A DNA stretch of 45,713 nt from Candidatus Merdivivens pullistercoris (GCA_017694935.1 JADIME010000029.1:1-45713), one strand, 5' to 3'; counted from the first letter of the stretch, positions 7,395 to 16,846 are shown. The notes: generated from the letters alone by a model not told the origin. Translations and numbers: made by a program.

Positions 7395-9632
7395 TTACTT
7401 CAGATATTCCGATGCGGCCTTGATGAAGTGTTTCATCTGGTAGAGCAGTTCTTCGGATTCCTGAAGGATTGTCACGTACAGCATCATAAGGTCAGGGTTG
7501 TACTGTGCTGCCGACATATCCTCTGTCCTCTTCTTGCGGATTGCCTTGAATCTGTCTTTCAATGCGTCTATTTCATCGACAATCTCTCCTTTCTTTGAGA
7601 AATCGTATGATGCTACGGTGGCTTCTACGCGTGTCATGAGATTGTACAGATCATTCCTTACCGGGATAAATTCATCGGCATATTCCTGAGGGATAGGAGT
7701 GAAGTTGTTGTCCACGTGTTCTTTGCACGGATCGCATACCCTTCGCAGGCAATATAGCATCTGCTCGCAGCTGCTGAAACCTTGGTGCAACCATGACGAA
7801 GCCTGTATCATCTCGCTTTGGTTTTTCATCTTGCGCATCGCCACGATTTCCTTGCGCCGCGAGTTTTTCAGAAGGAATTTGTTGTCTTTCAGTTCTGTGA
7901 TGGACTTTCTGAGTATTTTCAGATTGTTGTCAAGAAGCCCTTCTGTGATGGACTTGTACAGTGATGCCTGAGACTGCAGCAGTTGGGACATCACTTCCTG
8001 GTAATGCTGTTTCATCAGTTTTATCGAGAGGGCATCCGATTCTGAGTTCTGCACTTTGGTTATCAGGTCGTCCTGTATCTTGTCATTTTCAATCGCGCCT
8101 TTGTGCCTGTTGAGGTACATGAAGATGAACAGGCCGATGAACAGGATGATTATCGCCACGAAGCCTCCCCAATGGATGATGCATGTGAGGATGAAACATG
8201 CCATGAAGGCCGCAAACGCCGTGAACAGCCATCCTCCGATGACAGACATGACTCCGGTAACCCTGTAGACCGCGCTTTCCCTTGTCCAGGCCCTGTCGGC
8301 AAGGGAGCTACCCATTGCGACCATGAACGTCACGTATGTTGTCGAAAGAGGAAGTTTCAGGGATGTGCCCAATGCTATCAATAAGCCGGAAAGCACGAGA
8401 TTGACGGAAGCCCTTACGAGGTCGAACGCGGCATGGTTCTCAAGTATCATTTCATCCTTGTTGAACCGGCTGTCGGCCCAGTCCAATGCTTTTTGAGGTA
8501 TTATTTTGGCTATTGCCTTGCCGGCCACGGTAGTCTTCCTTACGATGGTGCGTGCGATAGGAGACGAGCCGAACATTTCGCTGCCTTCGTCCTGTTTGCC
8601 GAGGTTTACTTCGGTCTGTGTCACCCTGTGCGCCTTTTTGGATGTAATGAGGGCGAACACCATGATTGCTCCCGATGCTATCAGGAATATTATAGGTGTC
8701 TTGGCCGGGCCGTTCAGGGAATCCATCAGGAAATTGTCGAAGCCCACTCCGTTGCCGAGGTTCATATAGTCATGGTATGTCGAATATCCGGCAAGAGGGA
8801 CTCCGATGAAGTTCACCAGGTCGTTGCCCGCGAATGCGAGCGCGAGCGAGAACGTGCCGGTGAGTACGATTACTTTGAATACATTGACTTTCAGGAAGTA
8901 CAGTATCTGCATCAGTATCGTGAAGAACACAAAGCAGCATCCTACCACAAGCAAGGTGTTGTCGTGTATCCATTCCTTGAATTCAGGTGTCATGTAGGAA
9001 GCGTCCTTGAGTCCCTTTATAAGCATGAAATAGATGATTGCCGTGATTGCGAGGCCTCCGAAGATGCCTATCTTCCATTTCAGGTTTTTCTTGAAGTTGA
9101 ATGAAAATATCAGACGTGCGAGATACTGTACCAATGTTCCGAAGAAGAACGCTATCGCCACGGATACGAATATCGCGATTATGACCGAGAGTGCTTTCTC
9201 GGTGTTAAGAAGCATCCCCAATGTAAGGGACGGGTCATCATGCATTTTGAACATCGCGAGGGCTACGGAGCCTCCGAGCAATTCGAACACCATCGAAACC
9301 GTAGTGGAAGTCGGCATTCCGAATGAGTTGAACGCATCCAGAAGGATGACGTCGGTAATCATCACCGCCACGAACAGATAAAGCAGTTCCGTCGCATAGT
9401 AGTGTTCCGGTTGGAAGATGCCGTGCCGGGCTATGTCCATCATGCCGTTGCTCATGGCGGCACCTATGAATATGCCCAAGGAAGCCACTACCATCAGTGT
9501 CTTGAAAGTGGCCGCTTTGGAACCGACGGCCGAGTTGAGGAAATTGACCGCGTCATTGCTTACTCCGACGTAAAGGTCGAAGATCGCGAGTGTGAACAAT
9601 ATGACCACGACCACAAGAAATAATGTCTCCAT
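7395..9632 (-). CDS. pitA: PiT-family inorganic phosphate transporter with C-terminal PhoU-like helical domain
   Basis: About 745 residues from the ATG at 9632. Residues 1-560 are membrane-spanning, with two PHO4 repeats: FDLYVGVSNDAVNFLNSAVG near the start and LAFAGNDLVNFIGVPLAG in the middle, each with the N-D-A/L-V-N-F signature. The last 180 residues are soluble and helical, resembling PhoU/DUF47, as in other Bacteroidetes Pit proteins. It would import phosphate with H+ or Na+. It converges on the two-component system with directly abutting stop codons. A longer upstream frame exists but has no membrane or conserved sequence, so it is rejected as N-terminus. Confidence 0.93.
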   Translation of the reverse strand: METLFLVVVVILFTLAIFDLYVGVSNDAVNFLNSAVGSKAATFKTLMVVASLGIFIGAAMSNGMMDIARHGIFQPEHYYATELLYLFVAVMITDVILLDAFNSFGMPTSTTVSMVFELLGGSVALAMFKMHDDPSLTLGMLLNTEKALSVIIAIFVSVAIAFFFGTLVQYLARLIFSFNFKKNLKWKIGIFGGLAITAIIYFMLIKGLKDASYMTPEFKEWIHDNTLLVVGCCFVFFTILMQILYFLKVNVFKVIVLTGTFSLALAFAGNDLVNFIGVPLAGYSTYHDYMNLGNGVGFDNFLMDSLNGPAKTPIIFLIASGAIMVFALITSKKAHRVTQTEVNLGKQDEGSEMFGSSPIARTIVRKTTVAGKAIAKIIPQKALDWADSRFNKDEMILENHAAFDLVRASVNLVLSGLLIALGTSLKLPLSTTYVTFMVAMGSSLADRAWTRESAVYRVTGVMSVIGGWLFTAFAAFMACFILTCIIHWGGFVAIIILFIGLFIFMYLNRHKGAIENDKIQDDLITKVQNSESDALSIKLMKQHYQEVMSQLLQSQASLYKSITEGLLDNNLKILRKSITELKDNKFLLKNSRRKEIVAMRKMKNQSEMIQASSWLHQGFSSCEQMLYCLRRVCDPCKEHVDNNFTPIPQEYADEFIPVRNDLYNLMTRVEATVASYDFSKKGEIVDEIDALKDRFKAIRKKRTEDMSAAQYNPDLMMLYVTILQESEELLYQMKHFIKAASEYLK

Positions 9633-9659
9633 AATCTTACTTATCTGATTTTTCCGGCG

Positions 9660-9667
9660 CAAAAATA
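9660..9667 (-). promoter_or_regulatory. -7 box of the phosphate transporter promoter
   Basis: The minus-strand sequence TATTTTTG fits the Bacteroidetes TAnnTTTG element and lies 28 bp upstream of the transporter ATG. No clean TTTG is found 19 bp further up, so the call rests on the -7 box alone. Confidence 0.4.
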
Positions 9668-9783
9668 TACAATAACTTTGACTTATACGTTTAGAAAATG
9701 TTTCAATATTGTTACAATTGCGTCTTCCTCTTCCGGGTATGGGGAAAACAGGATATTTTACCGAAAAAATCAAAAACGGTATA

Positions 9784-9810
9784 TTGCTACGTGAAAAATA
9801 CTTACATTTG
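9784..9810 (+). promoter_or_regulatory. promoter of the SDR/hydrolase operon
   Basis: TTG at 9784-9786 and TACATTTG at 9803-9810 (TAnnTTTG) are separated by 16 bp, slightly short of the usual spacing. The first gene starts 36 bp downstream. Confidence 0.45.
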
Positions 9811-9846
9811 TTGTTTGGATTTTATTATTAAAAACAGATTGTTGTC

Positions 9847-10644
9847 ATGAAAGGTAAAGTTGTTTTCATAACCGGTGCCAGCAGCGGTATAGGGGAAGGC
9901 TGCGCACGCAAATTTGCTTCCGAAGGATCTGATTTGATACTGAATGCAAGGAACATCGGCAAACTGGAAGCATTAAAATCAGAGTTGGAACAGAAATACG
10001 GTGCCAAGGTGCTGTTGCTGCCATTCGATGTGCGCGACAGGAAGGCGGCTTCCGATGCCCTGGCTTCATTGTCGGGAAGATGGAAGGACATAGACGTGCT
10101 GATTAACAATGCGGGTCTCGTCATCGGGGTGGACAAGGAATTCGAAGGCAGTCTCGATGAGTGGGACATAGTGATAGATACCAATGTAAAGGCTCTCCTT
10201 GCCATGACAAGGATGGTCGTGCCGGGAATGGTGGCCCGTGGCAAGGGGCATATAATCAACATAGGCTCGATTGCCGGGGATGCGGCATATCCCGGAGGCA
10301 GCGTATATTGTGCCACGAAAGCCGCTGTGAAAGCCCTTTCGGACGGACTGAGGATAGATTTGGTGGATACCCCGTTGAGGGTGACGAATATAAAGCCGGG
10401 ACTGGTAGAGACCAATTTTTCGGTTATAAGATACCGTGGCGACAAAGCGGCGGCGGATGCATGTTATGACGGCATACGCCCTTTGAACGGGGACGATATA
10501 GCCCTGACAGTCTATTTCGCGGCTTCTCTTCCTGAGCATATACAGCTTGCCGAATTGTTGGTGATGCCTGTGAACCAGGCGACGGCTACTATTTCCTACA
10601 GGAAAAAAATCAATGATCCGGACAGAAAATCAATTATCAAGTAA
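9847..10644 (+). CDS. NAD(P)-dependent short-chain dehydrogenase
   Basis: 265 residues. The classical SDR motifs are TGASSGIG near the N-terminus, NNAG, the catalytic Ser in NIGSIAGD, YCATKAA (Tyr and Lys) and IKPGLVETNF. The proportions resemble the YdfG-type 3-hydroxy acid / serine dehydrogenase group, but the substrate cannot be assigned from this. It starts 36 bp after a promoter-like pair, and the next gene begins 13 bp after its stop, so the two are probably co-transcribed with the secreted amidase-type hydrolase. No unusual residues were seen. Confidence 0.88.
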   Translation: MKGKVVFITGASSGIGEGCARKFASEGSDLILNARNIGKLEALKSELEQKYGAKVLLLPFDVRDRKAASDALASLSGRWKDIDVLINNAGLVIGVDKEFEGSLDEWDIVIDTNVKALLAMTRMVVPGMVARGKGHIINIGSIAGDAAYPGGSVYCATKAAVKALSDGLRIDLVDTPLRVTNIKPGLVETNFSVIRYRGDKAAADACYDGIRPLNGDDIALTVYFAASLPEHIQLAELLVMPVNQATATISYRKKINDPDRKSIIK

Positions 10645-10657
10645 AACAGCAGATATT

Positions 10658-11740
10658 ATGAAGCCATTTATTGTAAAAGTATCAATTGCCTTGGCGGCAA
10701 TATTGTTGTTCGCCGGCCAGCCGGTTTCCCGCGCATGTACCGGCATAATGCTCAGGGCGGCGGACGGAAGCGTGATCCTTGCCCGTACCATAGAGTGGGG
10801 GGACAGCGAATTGCCGAGCAGATATGTCATTGTTCCCCGTGGAATGGATTTCGTCTCATATACGCCTACGGGCAAAAACGGGATGAAATTCGAGGCCAAG
10901 TACGGTTTTGCCGGCATTTCAATCGTACAGGACGAGTTTGTAGTCGAAGGGTTGAATGAAGCCGGCCTGTCGGCCGGGCTGTTTTATTTCCCCGGATATG
11001 GCAAATATCCTGAATACAAACAGGAAAACAATGGCAAGACCATAGCGGACCTGCAGCTCGTGTCGTGGATGCTTTCCCGTTTTTCGACGGTGGACGAGGT
11101 CGCTGCTGCCGTCAGGAAGATAAATGTCGTGGCAATCGAAGGCTCTTCCACCGTGCATTGGCGTATAGGGGATGCCTCCGGGCGGCAGATAGTCCTTGAA
11201 ATAATAGACGGTGTGCCGCAGATTTATGAAAATACCGTAGGCGTGCTTACGAATGCGCCCGGTTTCATGTGGCATGTGACCAATCTCAACAACTATGTCA
11301 ATCTTTATCCGGGAGGAGCGAAGACGTTTTCTGTCGGCGGTACCCTTGTGCATCCGTTCGGCGCCGGCAGCGGAATGCTTGGGATTCCGGGGGATGTCAC
11401 CCCGCCTTCACGCTTCGTCAGGGCATTCTTTTACAGGATGTCTGCCCCGGAGCAGAAGACCGGCCGTGAATGCGTGATGCAGAGTTTCCATATCCTGAAC
11501 AATTTCGATATTCCTGTGGGCGTGGAACATCCGGCAGGACAGGCTCCCGATATACCGAGTGCCACGCAATGGACTTCCTCGACGGACCTTACCAACCTGA
11601 AGCTGTATTATAAGACCATGCACAATGGTACCATAAGGTGCATCGACCTGAAATCGATAGATTTTTCTTCCATAAACTTTGTTTCTGAACCGTTGGATGA
11701 AGTCAAGGAAGAGCCTGTGCTGATGTTGAAAATCTCCTGA
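10658..11740 (+). CDS. secreted choloylglycine hydrolase / penicillin V acylase family enzyme
   Basis: About 360 residues from the ATG at 10658. The N-terminus (KPFIVKVSIALAAILLFAG) is a signal peptide. Processing just after SRA exposes the N-terminal nucleophile Cys of CTGIMLRAADG. ARTIEWG matches the conserved Arg-containing motif, and TNAPGF supplies the conserved Asn region. The family (Ntn hydrolases, peptidase family C59) cleaves linear amides: conjugated bile salts, penicillin V or N-acyl amines. In a gut Bacteroidales, bile-salt hydrolase activity is plausible, but the substrate is not determined by sequence. It is exported, and the SDR 13 bp upstream may be its operon partner. Confidence 0.88.
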   Translation: MKPFIVKVSIALAAILLFAGQPVSRACTGIMLRAADGSVILARTIEWGDSELPSRYVIVPRGMDFVSYTPTGKNGMKFEAKYGFAGISIVQDEFVVEGLNEAGLSAGLFYFPGYGKYPEYKQENNGKTIADLQLVSWMLSRFSTVDEVAAAVRKINVVAIEGSSTVHWRIGDASGRQIVLEIIDGVPQIYENTVGVLTNAPGFMWHVTNLNNYVNLYPGGAKTFSVGGTLVHPFGAGSGMLGIPGDVTPPSRFVRAFFYRMSAPEQKTGRECVMQSFHILNNFDIPVGVEHPAGQAPDIPSATQWTSSTDLTNLKLYYKTMHNGTIRCIDLKSIDFSSINFVSEPLDEVKEEPVLMLKIS

Positions 11741-11797
11741 AGCGTTTTGTCGATTTAAAAATTGATGAAATTACAATAAAAAACGCCTGTTCCCATA

Positions 11798-11827
11798 TTG
11801 CGTTTTTTTGAAATTATAGTATATTTG
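11798..11827 (+). promoter_or_regulatory. promoter of the S8 peptidase operon
   Basis: TTG (11798-11800), a 19-bp spacer and TATATTTG (11820-11827) match the Bacteroidetes consensus. The predicted leader before the peptidase ATG is about 85 nt. Confidence 0.65.
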
Positions 11828-11917
11828 CGGGCTTTTGTTTGCAAAGTATTACTTGTGCGTTCAGGGGAAGAAATATTATTGGTTATAATTATAAAATTTA
11901 GTTTTAGGTAAAAAACG

Positions 11918-14629
11918 ATGAAGAAAGAGTTTTTTTTGTTAGCCGGATTGGCTTTGTCGGCTGTGGCTTGCCAGGAGCGTATACAGCCTGAAGAGCCGGA
12001 CAGGCCGGTATTGACCTCTCCGCTTGAAGGAGCCAAGGAAGGAAAGATACTGATCAGGGTTACCGATGAATTGAAACAGGAGTTCGAAAGCCTTACGGAC
12101 GAGGAAGGCAATGTGATGATTGCCGGTGTCAAGTCTGTGGACAACGCATTGGCCGACCTGAATGTAAAATCTGTTTCAAGGCTGTTCAAAAGCGACCCTC
12201 GTTTTGTGAAAAGGGAGAGAGAGTCGGGTATAGACAAATGGTATGAAATAGTATTCGATGAAAATATGCCTTTGACCAAGGCGGCGGAAAGCGTTGTCAG
12301 CATAGAAGGCGTGGAATATGCCGAATACGATTATAACGTAAGAAATGCATCGGAGCCTATATATACATTCGCAACAAACCCTCCTTTCAATGATCCTGAA
12401 GCCGACAGGCAATGGCATTATCATAACCATTCGAAATTGAGCGGTTATAGAGAAGGTTCCGATATAAACCTTTATAATGCATACGAGCGTTATGGAGTTA
12501 CGGGAAGCCCTGAAGTGATAGTTGCCGTAGTCGATGGGGGTATAGATTACGACCATCCTGACATTGCCCAGAACATGTGGGTAAATGAAGCGGAACTCAA
12601 CGGACAGGAAGGCGTGGATGATGACGGTAACGGGTACGTCGATGATATTTACGGGTACAATTTCATGTATCCGGGCGCTTTGACAGAGCATGACCATGGA
12701 ACCCATGTGGCCGGAACGGTAGCTGCTGTAAATAATAACGGAACAGGCGTGATAGGTGTGGCCGGCGGGGACGGTTCCCCTGATTCCGGAGTGCGTCTGA
12801 TGTCCTGCCAGATTTTTGATCACAGATACGATGATGGTAGCGGCAATAGTGCAAATGCATTGAAATACGGAGCTGACAACGGGGCTGTAATAGCGCAGAA
12901 CAGTTGGGGCTTGCCTAAGAGCAGCGCACATATTCTGCCCGAATCTACGAAAGCCGCAATAGATTATTTTATCAAGTATGCAGGAATGGATGCCGATGGC
13001 AAACAAGTGGGTCCTATGGCCGGAGGTGTCGTTATCTTTGCTGCAGGGAATGATGAACATTATACTATGGCTTCACCGGCGAGCTACGATGCTGTACTGG
13101 CCGTGGCTGCGATAGGCGCCGATTATGTACTTGCATATTATTCCAATGTCGGTGACTGGGTGGACATTACGGCGCCAGGTGGCGATGCTTTGAAGAACAG
13201 ATATGTTTACAGTACCGTGCCGATGTCCATGGGAGGCTATCAAGGCATGCAAGGAACCTCGATGGCTTGTCCTCATGTGTCCGGAATAGCGGCACTTGTG
13301 GTTTCGGCCCTTGGCGGTTCTGGATTTACAGCTGACAGATTGAAAGAAATATTGTTGAATGCATGTGATCCGAGTATGTTATATGAATACAATCCGGATT
13401 GGGAAGGCATGCTTGGACGCGGACTTATCAACACGGAATGGGCGTTGGCTGCTACAAGCACGATCCCTCCCGAGGCTGTAAGCAAGTTTGAAGTTGAAAC
13501 CCCGACAAGCAATATCGTGGATATGACCGTAGGTGTTCCGTCCGATGCTGACGATGGGAATGCGACCGGCTTATATGTTTGCTATAGCGAGAAATCTTTC
13601 TCTGAGGTGGATTTCAGCAATATCCCGTCGGATATTACCGTGCTTGAATACAATGTCAATGAGTTGGAGAGCGTTGGGGAAGATCCTTTGCTAAAACGCA
13701 TATCAGTACAACACTTGGAATTCGATACTGATTATTATTTTGCCGCAGCCGCATTCGACAGGGCAAAGAATGTATCCGGGATTTCAGAAGTTGTAAAAGT
13801 CACAACCGGACAGAACAATCCTCCAGTCATAACCATCAAGCCCGAAGATAAAAAATTTGCTGTAAGGCCTAATGAGACAAGGGTATTGAAAATAGCCGTA
13901 TATGATCCGGACGGACATGCTGTCGAGTATTCCATGGATTCAGATGCAGGTAGTTTCAGAAATGAATTGCTCGGTGATACTCTTATCGTGACTATAAATG
14001 GTTGGGAATTGCCTCAAAATTTCACATATAATACTAGTCTGAGAGTTGAGGACGAATACGGTATGAGTACGGAGGATTCGTTTGAATTTACGATAAAAGA
14101 GAACTCTCTTCCGGCAATGACCGTAGACTTCCCGGGAGTATGTTTCAATGGAACGGGTGAAACAATCAGGGTCAATATGGCAGACTATATTACGGATAAG
14201 GACAATGACAATATTACATATACGTATATGATAGATATTGACAATATTGCCACTATAGCTCAATCCGGTTCGTATTTCGATATTACGGCGTTGCAGATTG
14301 GAACGGCGACTATGACGCTTTCCGCATCGGACGGCATGGGCGCTCCTGTCGAGTTCAAGATCACTATTCTTGTCCGTGACGGTGCCCAGATGGTCGATGT
14401 TTATCCTAATCCTGTGTATGACGTGCTTAATATCAGACCGGGAACGGATGGAAAATACAAAATAACCATTACCAACACAGCCGGCGGTATTGTGGCTAAT
14501 GAAACCGTGGAGGTGGCTCCGTTCTCTCCTTTCACCGTTAATATGTCTGAAAGAAGTGTAGGCGTATATAATATACGCGTGATTGCGGAAGACGGTACAG
14601 AGTATAAGACAAATGTAGTTAAATATTAA
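11918..14629 (+). CDS. S8 subtilisin-like peptidase with lipoprotein-type signal and type IX sorting tail
   Basis: 903 residues. The N-terminus has a signal with a possible lipobox (SAVAC, Cys18). A propeptide-like region follows to about residue 190. The catalytic domain has Asp about 205 (VVDGGIDYDHPD), His about 260 (DHGTHVAGT) and Ser about 445 (GTSMACPHVSG). Fibronectin-III- and cadherin-like segments run to about 820. The last 80 residues begin VYPNPVYDVLNI and are a typical Por secretion-system (type IX, type A) sorting domain. It is a serine endopeptidase destined for the surface. A PorV-like barrel gene follows 14 bp downstream. A lipobox plus a type IX tail is an odd combination; Cys18 could instead simply lie in a Sec signal. 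Confidence 0.9.
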   Translation: MKKEFFLLAGLALSAVACQERIQPEEPDRPVLTSPLEGAKEGKILIRVTDELKQEFESLTDEEGNVMIAGVKSVDNALADLNVKSVSRLFKSDPRFVKRERESGIDKWYEIVFDENMPLTKAAESVVSIEGVEYAEYDYNVRNASEPIYTFATNPPFNDPEADRQWHYHNHSKLSGYREGSDINLYNAYERYGVTGSPEVIVAVVDGGIDYDHPDIAQNMWVNEAELNGQEGVDDDGNGYVDDIYGYNFMYPGALTEHDHGTHVAGTVAAVNNNGTGVIGVAGGDGSPDSGVRLMSCQIFDHRYDDGSGNSANALKYGADNGAVIAQNSWGLPKSSAHILPESTKAAIDYFIKYAGMDADGKQVGPMAGGVVIFAAGNDEHYTMASPASYDAVLAVAAIGADYVLAYYSNVGDWVDITAPGGDALKNRYVYSTVPMSMGGYQGMQGTSMACPHVSGIAALVVSALGGSGFTADRLKEILLNACDPSMLYEYNPDWEGMLGRGLINTEWALAATSTIPPEAVSKFEVETPTSNIVDMTVGVPSDADDGNATGLYVCYSEKSFSEVDFSNIPSDITVLEYNVNELESVGEDPLLKRISVQHLEFDTDYYFAAAAFDRAKNVSGISEVVKVTTGQNNPPVITIKPEDKKFAVRPNETRVLKIAVYDPDGHAVEYSMDSDAGSFRNELLGDTLIVTINGWELPQNFTYNTSLRVEDEYGMSTEDSFEFTIKENSLPAMTVDFPGVCFNGTGETIRVNMADYITDKDNDNITYTYMIDIDNIATIAQSGSYFDITALQIGTATMTLSASDGMGAPVEFKITILVRDGAQMVDVYPNPVYDVLNIRPGTDGKYKITITNTAGGIVANETVEVAPFSPFTVNMSERSVGVYNIRVIAEDGTEYKTNVVKY

Positions 14630-14643
14630 AGAACAATCCCGAT

Positions 14644-15531
14644 ATGAAAAAGATACTATTATTGATATCAGCAATGTTTGTGACGGTTAGCCTTTTCGGG
14701 CAAGGACTTGTCAATGTTACCCCCGATGTGAGGACATCCGGAATGGCTGATGCTTATACGGCAATGTATGGGAAAGGTTTCAGTATTTATACGAACTCTG
14801 CTTCGGCAGCTCTTTCGGACGATGATTTTGCCATCTCGGCCAGCTATTCATCATGGCAGCCTGAAATGACCGACAATAACAATTTTGCCTTAGGCGCATT
14901 TTATAAACTTTCTGACAGGTATACCGTTTCATTGGGGTTTAGGGGGCAGATGATGAAAACGGGCGTTTTTGTCGGGGACAAATCTACGAACCTTAGTGTG
15001 GATGCTTCATTCGGAATGCATATAATAGAAGGCTTTGCCGCCGCAATCAATCTGCATTTCTTTTATGACATGCTGATGACCGGTACTCAGGGAATCGGAG
15101 GCGGTGCCGACATAGATTTGATGTATAGCAGAAAATATTTCAATGTGGCCCTTTCCGCAAGAAATCTGGGAGTAATGAGCTATCCGTCCGGAACAAGCAT
15201 GCTTCCTATGGATATCCGTCTGGGGTATTCCGGAGACTATGAAGTCGTGGATGACATATTGGATATTACTCCTGCAGTCGATGTCAATTATCTGTTGAAT
15301 TCGTCTACGGTAACCGCCGGCATAGGAGCGGAATTCGAGTTTATCGATATGATTTCGCTCAGGGGAGGATACCGTTTCTCGGCAGATAATTCATGGTGGC
15401 CTTCATACGCTACGGTGGGTATAGGAGTTGAGTTCTTCGATTTCGCAATCGATGCGGCTTACTATATCGGGACAGGTGTTACAGATGTGCTTACCAATTC
15501 GTTCAAAGTAGGATTGAGCTATAAGTTTTAA
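14644..15531 (+). CDS. PorV/PorQ-like outer membrane beta-barrel protein
   Basis: 295 residues with a signal peptide ending about FGQG. SGMADAYTAMYGKGFSIYTNSASAAL is the FadL/PorV-like N-terminal plug (GMADAYTA, then NPA-like). Many alternating amphipathic strands follow, and the protein ends in an aromatic residue (SYKF), as outer-membrane barrels do. In the type IX system, PorV binds sorting domains and ferries cargo to the attachment complex. PorQ-type relatives have related roles. Its place 14 bp behind a peptidase with such a domain suggests a dedicated partner. A perfect 16-bp-stem terminator follows, so the operon is these two genes. Confidence 0.82.
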   Translation: MKKILLLISAMFVTVSLFGQGLVNVTPDVRTSGMADAYTAMYGKGFSIYTNSASAALSDDDFAISASYSSWQPEMTDNNNFALGAFYKLSDRYTVSLGFRGQMMKTGVFVGDKSTNLSVDASFGMHIIEGFAAAINLHFFYDMLMTGTQGIGGGADIDLMYSRKYFNVALSARNLGVMSYPSGTSMLPMDIRLGYSGDYEVVDDILDITPAVDVNYLLNSSTVTAGIGAEFEFIDMISLRGGYRFSADNSWWPSYATVGIGVEFFDFAIDAAYYIGTGVTDVLTNSFKVGLSYKF

Positions 15532-15551
15532 ACAGGAGGGTCACCCTTATG

Positions 15552-15588
15552 GGGGCTGTGTCAAAATGGTAAATTTTGACGCAGCCCC
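15552..15588 (+). terminator. strong hairpin terminator after the PorV-like gene
   Basis: Bases 15552-15567 (GGGGCTGTGTCAAAAT) pair with 15573-15588 (ATTTTGACGCAGCCCC): 16 bp with one G-T pair and a 5-nt loop. There is no long U-tract. The GGGCTGTGTCAAAAT arm is of a type often repeated in Bacteroidales genomes, which could be checked genome-wide. Confidence 0.7.
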
Positions 15589-15662
15589 TTAGGCATGTCA
15601 GATTTTGCAATTACGGCACACCGCCTTGTTTTTGAATTACGGATATTTAAATTTTCTGCAAG

Positions 15663-16685
15663 ATGAGAAGTTTCGGCTCGGACAACAACAGTTCGGTACA
15701 CCCAAGGATAATGGATGCGATATTGCGTGCGAATACCGACCATGCACCGGGATACGGGGATGATGAATGGACACGCGAGGCGTCGGAAAAAGTGCGTTCG
15801 CTTTTTGACGGGGAGGTGCTTCCGATGTTTGTATATAACGGCACGGGCAGCAATATGTTCGCACTACAGTTGCTGACCAGGCCGTATCATTCTATACTAT
15901 GTGCGGAGACGGCCCACATCGCGGTGGACGAGTGCAACGCTCCCGGCAAATTCACCGGCTGCATGATCCGTCCGGTCGCTGCTCCTGACGGGAAACTTAC
16001 CCCGGAGCTTTTGAAGCCCTTCCTTACGGGTTTCGGGTTCGAGCATCACTCGCAGCCGGGCGCCCTCTATATTTCAGAGTGTACGGAATTGGGTACGGTC
16101 TACACGCCGGAGGAATTGAAAAGGCTTGTGGATTTTGTCCACGGTTATGGTCTGAAAGTCCATCTTGACGGAGCGAGGATAGCCAATGCGGCTGCATCTC
16201 TGGGAGTTTCGGTCAAGGAGATTTCCGAGGATTGCGGAGTGGACACGATGACCTTGGGCGGGACGAAGAACGGGCTGATGTTCGGGGAATGCGTAGTCAT
16301 ATTCGACAAGTCGCTTTTTGAAGAAGCCAAATACGTGCGCAAGCAGTGCGGGCAGCTCGCAAGCAAGATGCGTTATATCTCCGCACAGTTTACGGCATAT
16401 CTGACTGACGGGCTTTGGCTTGATTGTGCAGCACATGCCAACCGCATGGCAAGATTATTGGCCGACAGGCTGTCCGCTGTTCCGGGAATCCGTTTTACCC
16501 AAAAAGTCGAAAGCAACCAGTTGTTCCTGACCATGCCTAAGGAGGCGTCTGAAAAACTGGCGGAAGATTACTTCTTTTATTATTGGAACGAGGATGCCGG
16601 CGAGGTGCGTTTCGTGGCGTCTTTCGATACGACGGAAAAGGACATAGACGGGCTTGTTTCGGCCATGGAGGCCGTAATGGGCTGA
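15663..16685 (+). CDS. ltaE: low-specificity threonine aldolase-type PLP lyase
   Basis: 340 residues of the beta-eliminating lyase / threonine aldolase family (fold-type I PLP). Visible features are the N-terminal FGSDNNSSVHP substrate region, HIAVDE, HLDGARIANAAASLGV (the Asp holding the pyridine ring) and TLGGTKNGLMFGE, whose Lys would form the Schiff base. It splits threonine or allo-threonine into glycine and acetaldehyde. The length matches the family. It stands alone between a terminator and an inverted-repeat element. The left arm of that repeat begins within its stop codon. Confidence 0.92.
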   Translation: MRSFGSDNNSSVHPRIMDAILRANTDHAPGYGDDEWTREASEKVRSLFDGEVLPMFVYNGTGSNMFALQLLTRPYHSILCAETAHIAVDECNAPGKFTGCMIRPVAAPDGKLTPELLKPFLTGFGFEHHSQPGALYISECTELGTVYTPEELKRLVDFVHGYGLKVHLDGARIANAAASLGVSVKEISEDCGVDTMTLGGTKNGLMFGECVVIFDKSLFEEAKYVRKQCGQLASKMRYISAQFTAYLTDGLWLDCAAHANRMARLLADRLSAVPGIRFTQKVESNQLFLTMPKEASEKLAEDYFFYYWNEDAGEVRFVASFDTTEKDIDGLVSAMEAVMG

Positions 16686-16846
16686 GAAGTTGTTTGAAAT
16701 TTTTTCAAAAGTTCTTTGTGACAGCATTCCGGCAAGTTTCCGCCGTTTTTATCGTAAAATAGCGCTGCTATTCTCCTCAAAAAACGACAAAAACCTGCAC
16801 GAAAGCCTGTCTCAAATGTTCTGAGAAAAAATTTTAAACAGCTTCT
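16685..16846. repeat. 162-bp fold-back (long imperfect inverted repeat)
   Basis: The left arm (16685-16706) and right arm (16825-16846) share the 22-bp inverted form of GAAAAAATTTYAAACARCTTCT, 20 of 22 matching. Inside, pairing continues: GACAG/CTGTC, GTTTTT-TCG with CGA-AAAAAC, and a central TAGCGCTGCTA. The whole gap between ltaE and thiD can therefore fold on itself. It resembles a MITE-like or REP-like element, or a very long terminator/structured RNA. A weaker relative of the arm (ACTGTTTTGAAAATTTTC) follows the DUF4988 gene at about 22198. Confidence 0.6.

Noticed and set aside
8433..9104. Long plus-strand frame inside the phosphate transporter gene
   Set aside because: It is a shadow of the transporter coding sequence, with composition (Tyr, Glu, His-rich) typical of antisense frames.
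12176..13060. Long minus-strand frame inside the S8 peptidase gene
   Set aside because: It is antisense to the catalytic domain, has no motif and is rich in Ile, His and Val as expected for a shadow frame.
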